This document shows positions 5,801-12,180 of a DNA stretch of 12,706 nt, piece after piece. This DNA is from DATGZX01 sp035296965 (GTDB taxonomy: Bacteria > Planctomycetota > Planctomycetia > Gemmatales > Gemmataceae). Below the pieces are notes generated by a model that had not been told where the DNA came from, ran no database searches, and saw only the letters and a program-made list of their open reading frames with translations. Position 1 is the first letter of the stretch; every line of letters starts with the position of its first letter. The position numbers and the translations under genes were made by a program. Where the stretch lies: contig DATGZX010000335.1 of NCBI GenBank assembly GCA_035296965.1, positions 1 to 12,706 on the forward strand, read 5' to 3'.

Positions 5801-6748
5801 CTCGGAGGCCACGCCGATCAGGTATGGGTGGTGGCGTACAGCTCGGATGGCCAGCGCCTAGCTTCGGGAAGCTCTGACATGACGATTAAGATCTGGGAGA
5901 TCGCGACCGGCAAGGAGTTGCTGACCCTCAAGGGCCATGCCAGGCCCGTCTATAGCGTGGCGTTCAGCCCAGACGGCCAGCGACTAGCTTCGGGGAGCGG
6001 GGACCAGACGGTGAGGATCTGGGACAGCACGACCGGCAAGGAGCTGTTTTCCCTCAAGAGCCCCGTCCCTGAGGTAAGATACGTAGCATTTAGCCCAGAC
6101 GGCCAGCGACTGGCTTCCGCTAACATTTTCGGTTACATCTTTCTAAGGGAGGCATGCGTCTCTCGCGAACTCCAGGAGAGTCGGACTGCGCATCAACTGG
6201 TGGCCAGCCTCTTCCGACAGATGGGCCTGCGCGCCGACGTTCTGGAACGCTTGCGAACATTACCCGGGATGAGTCCGTCCCGCAGGCAGGAAGCTATCAC
6301 TGTCGCCCAGACATATCGCGAGGATACGTTGGCTATTAACGGGATGTGCTGGAAACTGCTGAGATTGCCCGGCCGCCCCCTAGCTGACTACCAGAAGGCC
6401 CTGCACTACAGCGAGGAAGCCTGCCAACTCGAACAGAAAAATGCGATTTACCTGAATACGCTGGGCGTGGCCTACTACCGCGTCGGCAACTATGAAAAGG
6501 CGCTGGGGATACTCCAGCGCTCGGATCAGATTAACAAGACCCAGTTCCATGGGTCTGTGCCCGGAAACCTCGCCTTCCTCGCCATGACGCAGCAGCAACT
6601 CGGCCATGCCAAGGAAGCCCAAGCCGAGTTCCAGCGCCTGCGGGACCAGTTGAAGGATCCTCGCTGGGCGCGACATGCCGAAGCGCAGGACTTCCTGCGC
6701 GAAGCCGAAGCGCTGCTGGCAAACCCAAAAACACCCGGTAGCAAGTAA
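2813..6748 (+). CDS. Membrane Ser/Thr protein kinase with fourteen WD40 repeats and TPR-like C-terminus
   Basis: A 1311-residue receptor-like Hanks-type kinase. Residues 1-55 are the helical segment common to planctomycete kinases (EDIFLAALEKGTPEERAAFL). The kinase domain spans about 84-380 with all key elements: glycine loop GEGGMG (91-96), VALK Lys114, HRDLKPSN (catalytic Asp207, Asn212), DFG (228-230), and the activation segment GTPVYMSPEQ. It should be active. A single membrane span (about 408-430) is followed by an Ala/Glu/Arg-rich, probably coiled-coil segment (433-475). Fourteen WD40 repeats (about 527-1113) suggest two seven-bladed propellers. A helical TPR-like tail (about 1120-1311; YLNTLGVAYYRVGNYEKAL) ends the protein. 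The start is GTG 2813 with GAGGAG at 2800-2805, 7 nt upstream. The frame is open back to 2708, but that extension would translate the palindrome. With the ECF sigma gene upstream, a sigma/kinase signalling pair is likely. Ligand and substrates are unknown. Confidence 0.95.
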   Translation: MSDPSAVEDIFLAALEKGTPEERAAFLNAACKDDSDLRRRVERLLEAHPKAGSFLEAPARPDGEETAAYVPTGEHVGAVIAGRYKLLEQIGEGGMGTVWVAEQTQPVRRKVALKLIKAGMDSRTVVSRFEAERQALALMDHPNIAKVLDGGTTESGHPFFVMEYVKGVPFTRYCDDARLTIAQRLTLFVPACQAVQHAHQKGIIHRDLKPSNILVCLYDGKPVPKVIDFGLAKAMHQPLTEHTLYTAHGVMMGTPVYMSPEQAELNNLDVDTRTDIYALGVILYELLTGTTPLERHRFQEAAWQEMLRLIKEEEPPRPSARLSGSGSLPSVAAQRQLEPVKLTRLVRGELDWIAMKCLEKDRSRRYETANGLARDVEHYLADEPVEACPPSARYRLSKFARKYKKALATGAVFAVILIAAAVISTTLAVWATSAEKAANLAEREANRQRIASDTARQHELEARLEADKQRDEARLTAYAAGMNLAQRAWEENNVARARELLEEVPKEAAGRKLRGFEWYYLFRLCHSETLTLEGHTGHVSSVAFSPDGQRLASGGLDKTVKIWDSATGKELLTLKGPVLTVAFSPDGRRLASGSKTVKIWDSATGKELLALKGHVDPVLSVAFSPDGRRLASGGFDKTVKIWDGTTGKELFSLKGHPGWVQGVAFSHDGQRLASGSNDSTVKIWDSTTGKELFSLKGHAGAVSSVAFSPDGQRLASGSWDKTVKIWDSATGKELFALTGHNGEVTSVAFSPDGLRLASGSYDKTVKIWDSATGEALFSLKGHADSVSSVAFCPDGPHLASGSYDKTVKIWDITTGKELFALEIQRGRSSTIHNGSVSNVVFSPDGQRVAMAGDDKTVKIWDSSTSMLTFSLAGHAREVQGVAFSPDGQRLASGSFDNAVKIWDSATGKELFSLKGHADAVTSVAFSPDGLRLASGSWDKTVKIWDSATGKELFSLKGHTDAVSSVAFSPDGQRLASGSWDKTVRIWDNATGKELFSLGGHADQVWVVAYSSDGQRLASGSSDMTIKIWEIATGKELLTLKGHARPVYSVAFSPDGQRLASGSGDQTVRIWDSTTGKELFSLKSPVPEVRYVAFSPDGQRLASANIFGYIFLREACVSRELQESRTAHQLVASLFRQMGLRADVLERLRTLPGMSPSRRQEAITVAQTYREDTLAINGMCWKLLRLPGRPLADYQKALHYSEEACQLEQKNAIYLNTLGVAYYRVGNYEKALGILQRSDQINKTQFHGSVPGNLAFLAMTQQQLGHAKEAQAEFQRLRDQLKDPRWARHAEAQDFLREAEALLANPKTPGSK
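4391..6151 (+). repeat. Coding tandem repeat: fourteen WD40 units of about 126 bp
   Basis: Fourteen successive units with the consensus ELFSLKGHADAVSSVAFSPD, then GQRLASGSWDKTVKIWDSAT. Most are 42 codons and nearly identical, especially GTGAAGATCTGGGACAGC, which recurs almost unchanged. Two units depart in length. Unit 2 (4520-4630) has 37 codons. Unit 8 (from about 5260) has an insertion between the strand and the next turn. Unit 14 is degenerate at its end (ANIFGYIFLRE), as expected for an edge blade. The near-identity of many units implies recent duplication or ongoing gene conversion. Confidence 0.93.
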
Positions 6749-7134
6749 ACTGGTGCGGGCGGCCCGAGAAAGGGTGCGAGGGCTTTCGAGTGGGATCAGC
6801 CCGTGCACGAGCGATGCATCGCAAGATCATGACAACGCATCGGCGTCGGAGGTGTCCGTTTCGGAACAGACTGCTCCCGGCCGCTCGGCCGTGATGGATG
6901 GACGACAATCCTGCGGCCTAATGGCCTTCTGTCCGTTCTCGTACTTCTCCTGGCCAAAGCCAGGCTTAATTCGGGATAATTGGTGTCGGTCGCCATGCCG
7001 CGGTTGCGGCACCCATAGAGCATGAAATAAGGTCCATCGTAGTGCGCTGCGCATCATTTCAAGACAGTTATTTCAGAGCAGAGCAGTTCTCTTTTCGCTT
7101 GCCATCCACCGCCGATGCAGCTCGGCTGCCCCTC
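6749..7134. other. Gap after the kinase gene, no recognisable gene
   Basis: About 390 nt between the kinase stop and the transposase remnant. Open frames exist on both strands but none shows a ribosome-binding site, a known domain or convincing composition. I see no clear rho-independent terminator after the kinase. I treat the stretch as non-coding or decayed sequence. Confidence 0.5.
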
Positions 7135-7290
7135 ATGGGACGACAACCCCGCTACGTCGCTGACGACCTGGTCTACCACGCATTCAATCGCGGCAATAAC
7201 CGCGGCACCGTTTTCTTCCAGGGCGGGGATTTCTAGGGCTTTCTCCAGGCGCCGGGTGCCATGTCTTCGCGGCCATTCAGGTTTGATCAA
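7135..7290 (+). pseudogene. N-terminal remnant of a REP-associated (RAYT, Y1/IS200-like) transposase
   Basis: The ATG at 7135 opens MGRQPRYVADDLVYHAFNRG and continues NNRGTVFFQGGD. This is the characteristic N-terminus of RAYT-type tyrosine transposases (family pattern: P-R-x3-x-G-x-V-Y-H-x-x-N-R-G-N-x-R). After GDF a TAG (7234-7236) interrupts the frame where the family usually has an acidic or similar residue. Past the stop the frame still reads GFLQAPGAMSSRPFRF, resembling the next family segment, so the TAG is probably a point mutation (GAG or similar to TAG). Beyond about 7290 similarity is lost. The catalytic HxH (HUH) motif and the tyrosine are not found, so the gene is dead. RAYTs are known to mobilise REP/REPIN palindromes, of which this window has many. 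Confidence 0.72.
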
Positions 7291-7370
7291 TGGCAAAGCC
7301 AGCCTTGAAGCCGCGAAAACATGCCGAGCAGCCGGGGACATGACCTCCGAGGTTGGGGCACGCTGATTTA

Positions 7371-7502
7371 GCCCGGATTATTCATTGCCCCAGAGAAATG
7401 GCGCAGGGTGCGCCACACCAGCCCGACGCGTGAGCGAGGTTAGCTCCTGACCCCACCCTCGCTTACGCGTCGGGCTAATATGGGATCATGAATAATCCGG
7501 GC
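7371..7502. repeat. Nested palindromic element (outer 15-nt arms, inner 20-nt arms)
   Basis: Outer arms: GCCCGGATTATTCAT at 7371-7385 and its exact complement at 7488-7502. Inner arms at 7420-7439 and 7457-7476 (AGCCCGACGCGTGAGCGAGG) match at 19 of 20 positions, and the inner core resembles the 923-973 palindrome. The left outer arm directly follows GCACGCTGATTTA, the end of the conserved tail motif. The 132-nt unit looks like one repeat inserted inside another, or a small non-autonomous mobile element with terminal inverted repeats. It encodes no protein. Confidence 0.8.
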
Positions 7503-8023
7503 CAGGTTCAGTGACACGATTGCGGCTGTCGGGCTCGATCTGCTTGGGCAGATTTCGCCAAGACAACTATGCAGCTGTCTGGCTGCCTTGCAAGGTCAAA
7601 ATTGGCACCTTCGCGGACGCACCCCAGACGACATGTCTTGGATAGACTATCGGTCCCCTTGTGATCGATGAGATCCCCAGCCGAGCATTTTTGCTGATTT
7701 TTCCAGGGAATCGGGCTCGTCAAGAGAAGCGGCCCGTCCCAATAGGAAGTGTAACAGAATCCCTAATGTCGCGTGAAATTTGCCTCCCAAACGCATTTTG
7801 CGCCAAGGGCCTTTTTAGTCCCAAAATGATCATCACGCAAAAAGCCCGTGTTTTTGACACTTTCTGAGGTCTCGACAGGGCATTTCGGGAGGGGGCCATT
7901 CTCAAAATGCTTTGGCCTTGCCAAAAGCCGCGTGTTTTCCGCGATTTTTGCAAAGTGCGGATTTCGCGTTCAGGCGCCTTTTTGTCCACCCAGTTGTGGG
8001 CTGGTCTCCGACCCCGCACTGAG
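7503..8023. other. Gene-free stretch containing a degenerate tandem duplication
   Basis: I recognise no gene here. The stretch from about 7670 to 7985 is visibly richer in A/T runs than its surroundings. Two similar blocks, about 7792-7866 and 7879-7950, share in order GCATTT, GGCC, AAAATG, AAAAGCC and GTGTTTT, then a TTTTTG-like end. A minus-strand frame (7720-8109) is open across both and shows a matching peptide repeat (KTRGFWQGQSILRMAPSRNA against KTRAFCVMIILGLKRPLAQN). It has no evident ribosome-binding site or family. Confidence 0.45.
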
Positions 8024-8067
8024 GCTGACCGCAGGTCTCCAGAACCAGGGGGAGACCTGCGGTCAGC
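8024..8067. repeat. Palindromic repeat, GACCGCAGGTCTCC type
   Basis: Arms 8024-8040 (GCTGACCGCAGGTCTCC) and 8051-8067 are perfectly complementary over 17 nt with a 10-nt loop. A weaker outer pairing exists between GGTCTCC at about 8003-8009 and GGAGACC at about 8084-8090, so the full element may be about 90-100 nt. No T-run follows, which argues against a simple terminator. Confidence 0.82.
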
Positions 8068-8397
8068 GGTTGGGGCGACGTCAGGAGACCTGCGCCGAGC
8101 GCGTGCCAAGCGCGTAGTGGTTCATGGGGAAGCATCGTCACCAAGTCGACGGCGTGTGAACACGGCTAGTGATCTTATCCATTAATCCAAGCCTTGCGGT
8201 CCACTGGAAGGGTACCGTTGGTTCTTGCGAGATTTTTCCAGGCAGTCTTGTAGACACTTCAGAGATGCTTTGCGACGATGGAAAAGTAAACGGTCGGCGC
8301 TCTGGCATGGTCGCGGCTGAAGGAAAACTGTCTGCCACAGGGCCTCTACGATAAGATGGCCCAGGTTTCCCGAATTGATGCACTGCGGAGATGACCC
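8068..8397. other. Upstream region of the GAF gene
   Basis: About 330 nt with no convincing gene on either strand. Short open frames (for example 8169-8354 on the plus strand) have no recognisable domain or ribosome-binding site. The region should contain the promoter of the GAF-domain gene, but no clear -35/-10 pair was found. Confidence 0.4.
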
Positions 8398-8892
8398 ATG
8401 TCCGATGCAACGACTCGCCATCCCCTGGTGGCCGAAATTGAAGGCAGTCTCGCGGTCGAAGGCGCGACGGACGTGAATCTGCACGCCGTGCTCGACAAGA
8501 CCCTTGCGCACTTCGGCGGCGCCGTCGGCACGATCCATAGTCTGCTGTCCGACTCGAAGACTCTCACCTTGCGAGCGCACCGAGGAATCCCGCCCGCGTT
8601 GCTCGCGCGCGTCAGCAGCATTCCCATCGGCAAGGGCATGGCCGGATTGGCCGCACAGCGCTGCCAACCTGTCCAGGTCTGTAACTTGCAAACTGATACT
8701 TCCGGTGTCGCCAAGCCGGAGGCGAAGGAAACCAAGATGGAGGGTTCCATCGCCGTCCCGATCCTGACCCAAAACGCGTTGCGCGGAGTGCTCGGCATCG
8801 CCAAGCCGGTCGCCCATGAGTTCACAGAGGCCGAGACCGCCCTCTTGCTGGACATTGGCGCCGCGCTGGGGAGATTCCTTGCTCGGCCGTAA
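8398..8892 (+). CDS. Single-domain GAF protein
   Basis: A 164-residue soluble protein consisting almost entirely of one GAF domain (about 22-160). Typical features: NLHAVLDKTLAHFGGAVGTI at the start of the fold, then TLTLRAHRGIPPALLARVSS, IPIGKGMAGLAA (the G-x-G-x-x-G-type turn), QPVQVCNLQTD, then SIAVPILTQNALRGVLGIAK and a final helix FTEAETALLLDIGAALGRFL. GAF domains bind small ligands or cofactors, or sense redox state; free-standing ones can resemble methionine-sulfoxide reductase fRMsr or unknown sensors. The start ATG 8398 is supported by GGAG at 8387-8390, 7 nt upstream. No kinase, cyclase or output domain is attached, and no signalling partner lies immediately beside it. Ligand unknown. 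Confidence 0.87.
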   Translation: MSDATTRHPLVAEIEGSLAVEGATDVNLHAVLDKTLAHFGGAVGTIHSLLSDSKTLTLRAHRGIPPALLARVSSIPIGKGMAGLAAQRCQPVQVCNLQTDTSGVAKPEAKETKMEGSIAVPILTQNALRGVLGIAKPVAHEFTEAETALLLDIGAALGRFLARP

Positions 8893-8924
8893 GGGGTACG
8901 GTCCAACTTCACCTCGCAACCATC

Positions 8925-8951
8925 GCAGAGCAAGCTATCAGCTTGCTCTAC
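8925..8951. repeat. AGAGCAAGCT palindrome, copy 1
   Basis: Arms AGAGCAAGCT (8927-8936) and its complement (8940-8949) with a 3-nt centre. The same palindrome recurs at 11502-11524, and a variant at 12467-12493. It lies between the GAF and S41 protease genes, 32 nt after the GAF stop. A half-copy of the other repeat family (TCGCTAACGCT...) begins a few bases downstream. Confidence 0.8.
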
Positions 8952-9047
8952 ACCGTCGCTAACGCTCTCGGCTCCAAGAGTTACATCGCCCCGCCCATCC
9001 CGGTTGCCGGGCGGACATCTCGGCTCGCGTGTTCTGCGAAGAGCAGC

Positions 9048-9053
9048 TATAAT
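9048..9053 (+). promoter_or_regulatory. Possible -10 element of the S41 protease gene
   Basis: A perfect TATAAT in the context GCAGCTATAATCCG lies about 107 nt upstream of the protease start. No matching TTGACA is seen at the expected spacing, so it is a candidate only. Confidence 0.35.
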
Positions 9054-9159
9054 CCGTTTGGTGTCGGCCTGTTCAGCAAACATTTCTCGCCAATCATGAA
9101 TTAGACTTGCTCGACGACAACTTTCCGGCGACGCGTCCAGACAGGAGGTAATGCACAAC

Positions 9160-10527
9160 ATGCCACGTTGGAACCTTGCCTGGTTGCTTGGCATCTGCTT
9201 CATCGTAATTTTGGGCTACGCCGTTTCCCATAGTGCTCCGCCGCGCGAGAAAGACCAGGACTACGAGCTGGTCCGCCTCGTGGTGGACGTACTCGACGAG
9301 GTCGATCACAAATACGTTCGCCCCCTCGATTACGAGACGAGGCGTAAGCTCGTCGAAGACATGGTCAACGGCGGGTTGGAGCGCCTCGACGCCCATTCCA
9401 GCTTCATCAATGCCAGGGACTACAAGCGTTTCACGCTGAACAGCAAGGGCAGGTTCGGCGGCGTCGGCATCGAGATTCAGGTCGATCCCTTCAACGGCGG
9501 CCAGCTAACCGTCGCCAGCCCCATGATCGACACGCCTGCATACGAGGCCGGCGTGCTGGCGGGAGACATCATCCTAAAAATCGACGGGAAATCGACCGAG
9601 AATATGCGCGTTGCCGAGGCAATCGAGCTCATCACGGGCGAAGTGGGGAAAAAAATCGTCCTGACGGTGCTGCACGACGGGGACGATGAACCCGTGGACC
9701 TGGACATGAAGCGCGCCGAGATCGAAATCCAAAGCGTCCTTGGGGATGTTCGCAAAGCGGGCCATCCCAAGGAATGGGAGTACATGCTCGATGCGGAGAA
9801 CAAGATCGGCTACGTCCGCGTGATTACTTTCGGCGAAAATACGGCCAACGAGCTGCGTGCCGCCATCGAGCAGCTCCAGAAGGACGGCGCACGCGGGCTG
9901 GTTCTGGACCTGCGAACCAACCCCGGCGGCCTGCTTCGTTCCGCCGTGGACATTTGCCGCTACTTTCTGGATGAGGGCCGGATCGTCAGCACCAAGGGGC
10001 GCAACCAGCAAGAGGAGACTTACGACGCCAAGCCCGGGGCGGCATTGCTGCCCAAGGATTTCCCCATCGCGGTGCTGGTCAATCGACTTAGCGCCAGTGC
10101 CAGCGAAATCGTTGCCGCCGCCCTGCAGGATCACAAACGGGCCGTCGTGGTCGGCGAACGCAGTTACGGCAAGGGAAGCGTCCAGAACATCATCGAGATG
10201 GAAGGCCATACCAGCGCGCTCAAGCTGACCACGGCCAGTTACTGGCGGCCCAGCGGTAAGAATATTCACCGCTTCCCGGACATGAAGGAAGGCGATGAGT
10301 GGGGTGTCAAACCTGACCCCGGCTTCGAGGTGAAGCTGACCACGCCCGAGCGCCGTGAGTACTATACCTGGCGCCGCGAACGCAACATCGTCCCCGGAAA
10401 AGGCCCGGCCCGGCCGGCCAAGGCGAAAGCGGATAAGGACAAGAAGCCTTTCGAGGATCGTGCCCTCAACAAGGCCCTCGATTACCTGCGCGGCCAGGTC
10501 AAGAGGACGGTCAGCAGCAATCCATGA
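9160..10527 (+). CDS. S41-family C-terminal processing protease (CtpA/Prc-like) with PDZ domain
   Basis: A membrane-anchored or exported serine protease of about 455 residues. An N-terminal hydrophobic segment (about 6-24) acts as signal anchor. A helical region (31-95) leads to a PDZ domain (about 97-185; RFGGVGIEIQV, AGVLAGDIILKIDGKS). The S41 catalytic core follows (about 215-405), with GLVLDLRTNPGGLL, NRLSASASEIVAAALQDH and VVGERSYGKGSVQ. By alignment with E. coli Prc/Tsp the nucleophile is Ser313 and the general base Lys338, 25 residues apart as in that enzyme. The C-terminus is basic (412-430). AGGAGG at 9143-9148 lies only 2 nt before an ATG at 9151 but 11 nt before the ATG at 9160, so the latter is preferred; the alternative adds MHN. 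The specific substrate is unknown. A long inverted repeat follows 37 nt after the stop. Confidence 0.94.
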   Translation: MPRWNLAWLLGICFIVILGYAVSHSAPPREKDQDYELVRLVVDVLDEVDHKYVRPLDYETRRKLVEDMVNGGLERLDAHSSFINARDYKRFTLNSKGRFGGVGIEIQVDPFNGGQLTVASPMIDTPAYEAGVLAGDIILKIDGKSTENMRVAEAIELITGEVGKKIVLTVLHDGDDEPVDLDMKRAEIEIQSVLGDVRKAGHPKEWEYMLDAENKIGYVRVITFGENTANELRAAIEQLQKDGARGLVLDLRTNPGGLLRSAVDICRYFLDEGRIVSTKGRNQQEETYDAKPGAALLPKDFPIAVLVNRLSASASEIVAAALQDHKRAVVVGERSYGKGSVQNIIEMEGHTSALKLTTASYWRPSGKNIHRFPDMKEGDEWGVKPDPGFEVKLTTPERREYYTWRRERNIVPGKGPARPAKAKADKDKKPFEDRALNKALDYLRGQVKRTVSSNP

Positions 10528-10564
10528 AAAGGGACCAGCGGGCGAACCGTTACGCGCCCACTAT

Positions 10565-10655
10565 CGTTTAGCCGCGAGGCCGCGGCGAGCGCGTGAACAG
10601 AAGGGAAACAGCGTCCTGCCTGTTCACGCGCTCGCCGCGGGCTCGCGGCTAAACG
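10565..10655. repeat. Long inverted repeat between protease and pseudouridine synthase genes
   Basis: The 36-nt arms 10565-10600 and 10620-10655 match at 35 of 36 positions, with a 19-nt loop. The outer end is CGTTTAGCCGCGAG and the inner end GCGAGCGCGTGAACAG. Each arm also contains a small internal hairpin (GCCGCG...CGCGGC), giving a paired-palindrome layout. It would form an extremely stable RNA hairpin after the protease stop. No T-run follows, so it is annotated as a repeat and not as a terminator. Confidence 0.87.
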
Positions 10656-10704
10656 AGCCGACATTAATCCCATTTTAGAATTGAGTCGGGCCCGCCGCGC
10701 TATC

Positions 10705-11460
10705 ATGCTCGTCATCCTGTTTGAGGACAATCACTGTATCGCGGTTGCAAAGGCGGCCCCGCTGCTGACACAAGGCGTCCCGTTCGATTCGCCGGCCGGC
10801 CCGATCCCCACCCTCGAGGCCATGGTCAAGGCCTACCTCAAAGAACGCTATCACAAGGCAGGCAACGTCTACCTCGGCATCCCGCAGCGCCTCGACCGTC
10901 CTGTCTCCGGAGTCATTGTCTTCGCGCGCAATACCAAGGCTGCCAGGCGCCTGGCCGAGCAGTTCCAAAAGCGCCAGGTGATCAAAACCTACTGGGCTGC
11001 CGTCGAGGGCGACGTTCAACCCCAGGAAGGGACCTGGGAAGATTGGCTTCTCAAACTGCCGGAGGAGGCCCGCGTAGAGCAAGCGGGATCGGAAACACCA
11101 GGCGCGCGCCGGGCAGTCCTTGAGTATCGCCGGCTCGGCTCGGAAGCCGGCTGCACCTTTCTGGAGATCAAGCCGCACACCGGACGCATGCATCAGATTC
11201 GCGTCCAGGCGTCGCTGCGCGGCTGGCCCATTCGCGGCGATCTCCTTTACAAGGCGCAGTCCCCCTTTGGGCCGCCGGTGGAACTGCCGCGCGAACGGGT
11301 CATCGCCCTGCACGCGCGCAGCCTCGTCTTTCTCCATCCCATTCGTTACGAGCCGATCACCCTGGTCGCGCCACTTCCCGACCTGTGGAGAGAAGCGTTT
11401 CCGCTCTCGATCCACTCCCTCCAGGAGCAGGAACAACCCCGAGCAACAGGGAAGCTTTGA
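10705..11460 (+). CDS. RluA-family RNA pseudouridine synthase
   Basis: This enzyme would convert specific uridines in rRNA or tRNA to pseudouridine. The 251-residue product has the family core: ILFEDNHCIAVAKAAPLLTQ at the N-terminus, RLDRPVSG (62-69) with catalytic Asp64, VIKTYWAAVEG, and KPHTGRMHQIRVQ, then RGDLLYKA and ALHARSLVFLHP near the end. No S4 domain is present, as in short RluA-type members. Two details differ from the common pattern: PQRLDR where most members have HRLDR, and KAAP where KPAG is usual. The ATG at 10705 is chosen because MLVILFEDNH matches the usual family start. An upstream TTG (10681) would add eight residues. No Shine-Dalgarno is visible for either. The substrate position cannot be told from sequence alone. 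Confidence 0.9.
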   Translation: MLVILFEDNHCIAVAKAAPLLTQGVPFDSPAGPIPTLEAMVKAYLKERYHKAGNVYLGIPQRLDRPVSGVIVFARNTKAARRLAEQFQKRQVIKTYWAAVEGDVQPQEGTWEDWLLKLPEEARVEQAGSETPGARRAVLEYRRLGSEAGCTFLEIKPHTGRMHQIRVQASLRGWPIRGDLLYKAQSPFGPPVELPRERVIALHARSLVFLHPIRYEPITLVAPLPDLWREAFPLSIHSLQEQEQPRATGKL

Positions 11461-11501
11461 GCAATGAGCGGGCTGCTTCGAATCCAGGTCGCGACTCTCG
11501 T

Positions 11502-11524
11502 AGAGCAAGCTGCCAGCTTGCTCT
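11502..11524. repeat. AGAGCAAGCT palindrome, copy 2
   Basis: Arms AGAGCAAGCTG (11502-11512) and its complement (11514-11524) around a single central base. GTCGCGACT (11488-11496) stands a few bases upstream and also precedes the copy at 12467, which shows that the repeat unit extends beyond the palindrome. It lies between the pseudouridine synthase gene and the next gene. Confidence 0.85.
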
Positions 11525-11709
11525 GCCGCAACGCGATGCAGCGCGCAGCTTGGCCGGCATTGACAAAAACAGGCTCAGGCATGAAGCTGAAGGACGGATG
11601 TCAACATCATTTTGCCCCTTTTTCTCTTGTGCGAACATGAGTGACGAGGCTCTGTTGGCTCCCAATCCATCAGGGCTTTTCTTTTTGGCGCCGCATGCGG
11701 AGGCTTGAG

Positions 11710-12180
11710 ATGCCTAAAAAGCTCGATGCTTCGACACAGCCTATCCATCTTACCTTTCGCTCTGTTGAGAGCGTCCTGGTTGAGCCCGACGATGAAGACC
11801 GCTTCATGACAACTTCGCAAGAAGCGGCCTTTGCCTGCAAACAGGCTTCCGACAAGAAAGAGTGGCAAGAAGATTTCAAGAGATTTCTCCATGCCGTCAG
11901 CCAGTGGTGCGAATCCCATAAAGACGATGTTCATAACGGGTGCGTTGGCGTCGGCGACGGGCTCTTGAATATCTTTATTCGCACGAAACATAAAGCCTAC
12001 AATTTTGATCTTGAAGACGAGTTAACTCAGCTGGATATCGATCTGGTAAAAAAGTTCCCGTGGCTGGTGGCAGAGGTAATGCAGTTGCCCAGCAACATAA
12101 ATGAAGACCAACTCTTCTCTGAGAACGCGATCATCGTCTTTGGCGACGGAAGATCGACACAGGGCGCAACCGGAGTGTAA
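11710..12180 (+). CDS. Hypothetical protein of 156 residues, upstream partner of HEPN-like ORF
   Basis: I do not recognise this family. The product is soluble, acidic in the middle and without signal peptide or membrane span. It has a predicted mixed alpha/beta look: EDRFMTTSQEAAFACKQA, a helix with EWQEDFKRFLHAVSQWCESH, a strand pair GCVGVGDGLLNIFIRTKHKA and a segment DIDLVKKFPWLVAEVMQLP, then a final strand ENAIIVFGDGRS. The start ATG 11710 is supported by GGAGG at 11699-11703, 6 nt upstream. The frame is open to a GTG at 11641 without a ribosome-binding site. Base composition is lower in GC than in the genes to its left. Its 3' end overlaps the start of the HEPN-like ORF, as often seen in toxin-antitoxin or other two-gene modules. 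No nucleotidyltransferase motif (G-S-x10-D-x-D) is visible, so it is not an MNT antitoxin. Confidence 0.72.
   Translation: MPKKLDASTQPIHLTFRSVESVLVEPDDEDRFMTTSQEAAFACKQASDKKEWQEDFKRFLHAVSQWCESHKDDVHNGCVGVGDGLLNIFIRTKHKAYNFDLEDELTQLDIDLVKKFPWLVAEVMQLPSNINEDQLFSENAIIVFGDGRSTQGATGV

Noticed and set aside
7371..7502. CRISPR array or tRNA
   Set aside because: The repeats here are inverted, not regularly spaced direct repeats, and no cloverleaf or T-loop sequence is present.
8346..9203. Long minus-strand ORF opposite the GAF gene
   Set aside because: The plus-strand GAF protein has clear domain motifs and a ribosome-binding site; the minus-strand translation has neither.
10565..10655. Rho-independent terminator of the protease gene
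   Set aside because: The stem is much longer than usual and is not followed by a T-run on either strand; it fits a dispersed palindromic repeat better.
11710..12180. MNT-type nucleotidyltransferase antitoxin partner of the HEPN-like ORF
   Set aside because: No G-S-x-D-x-D type active-site motif is visible in the translation.
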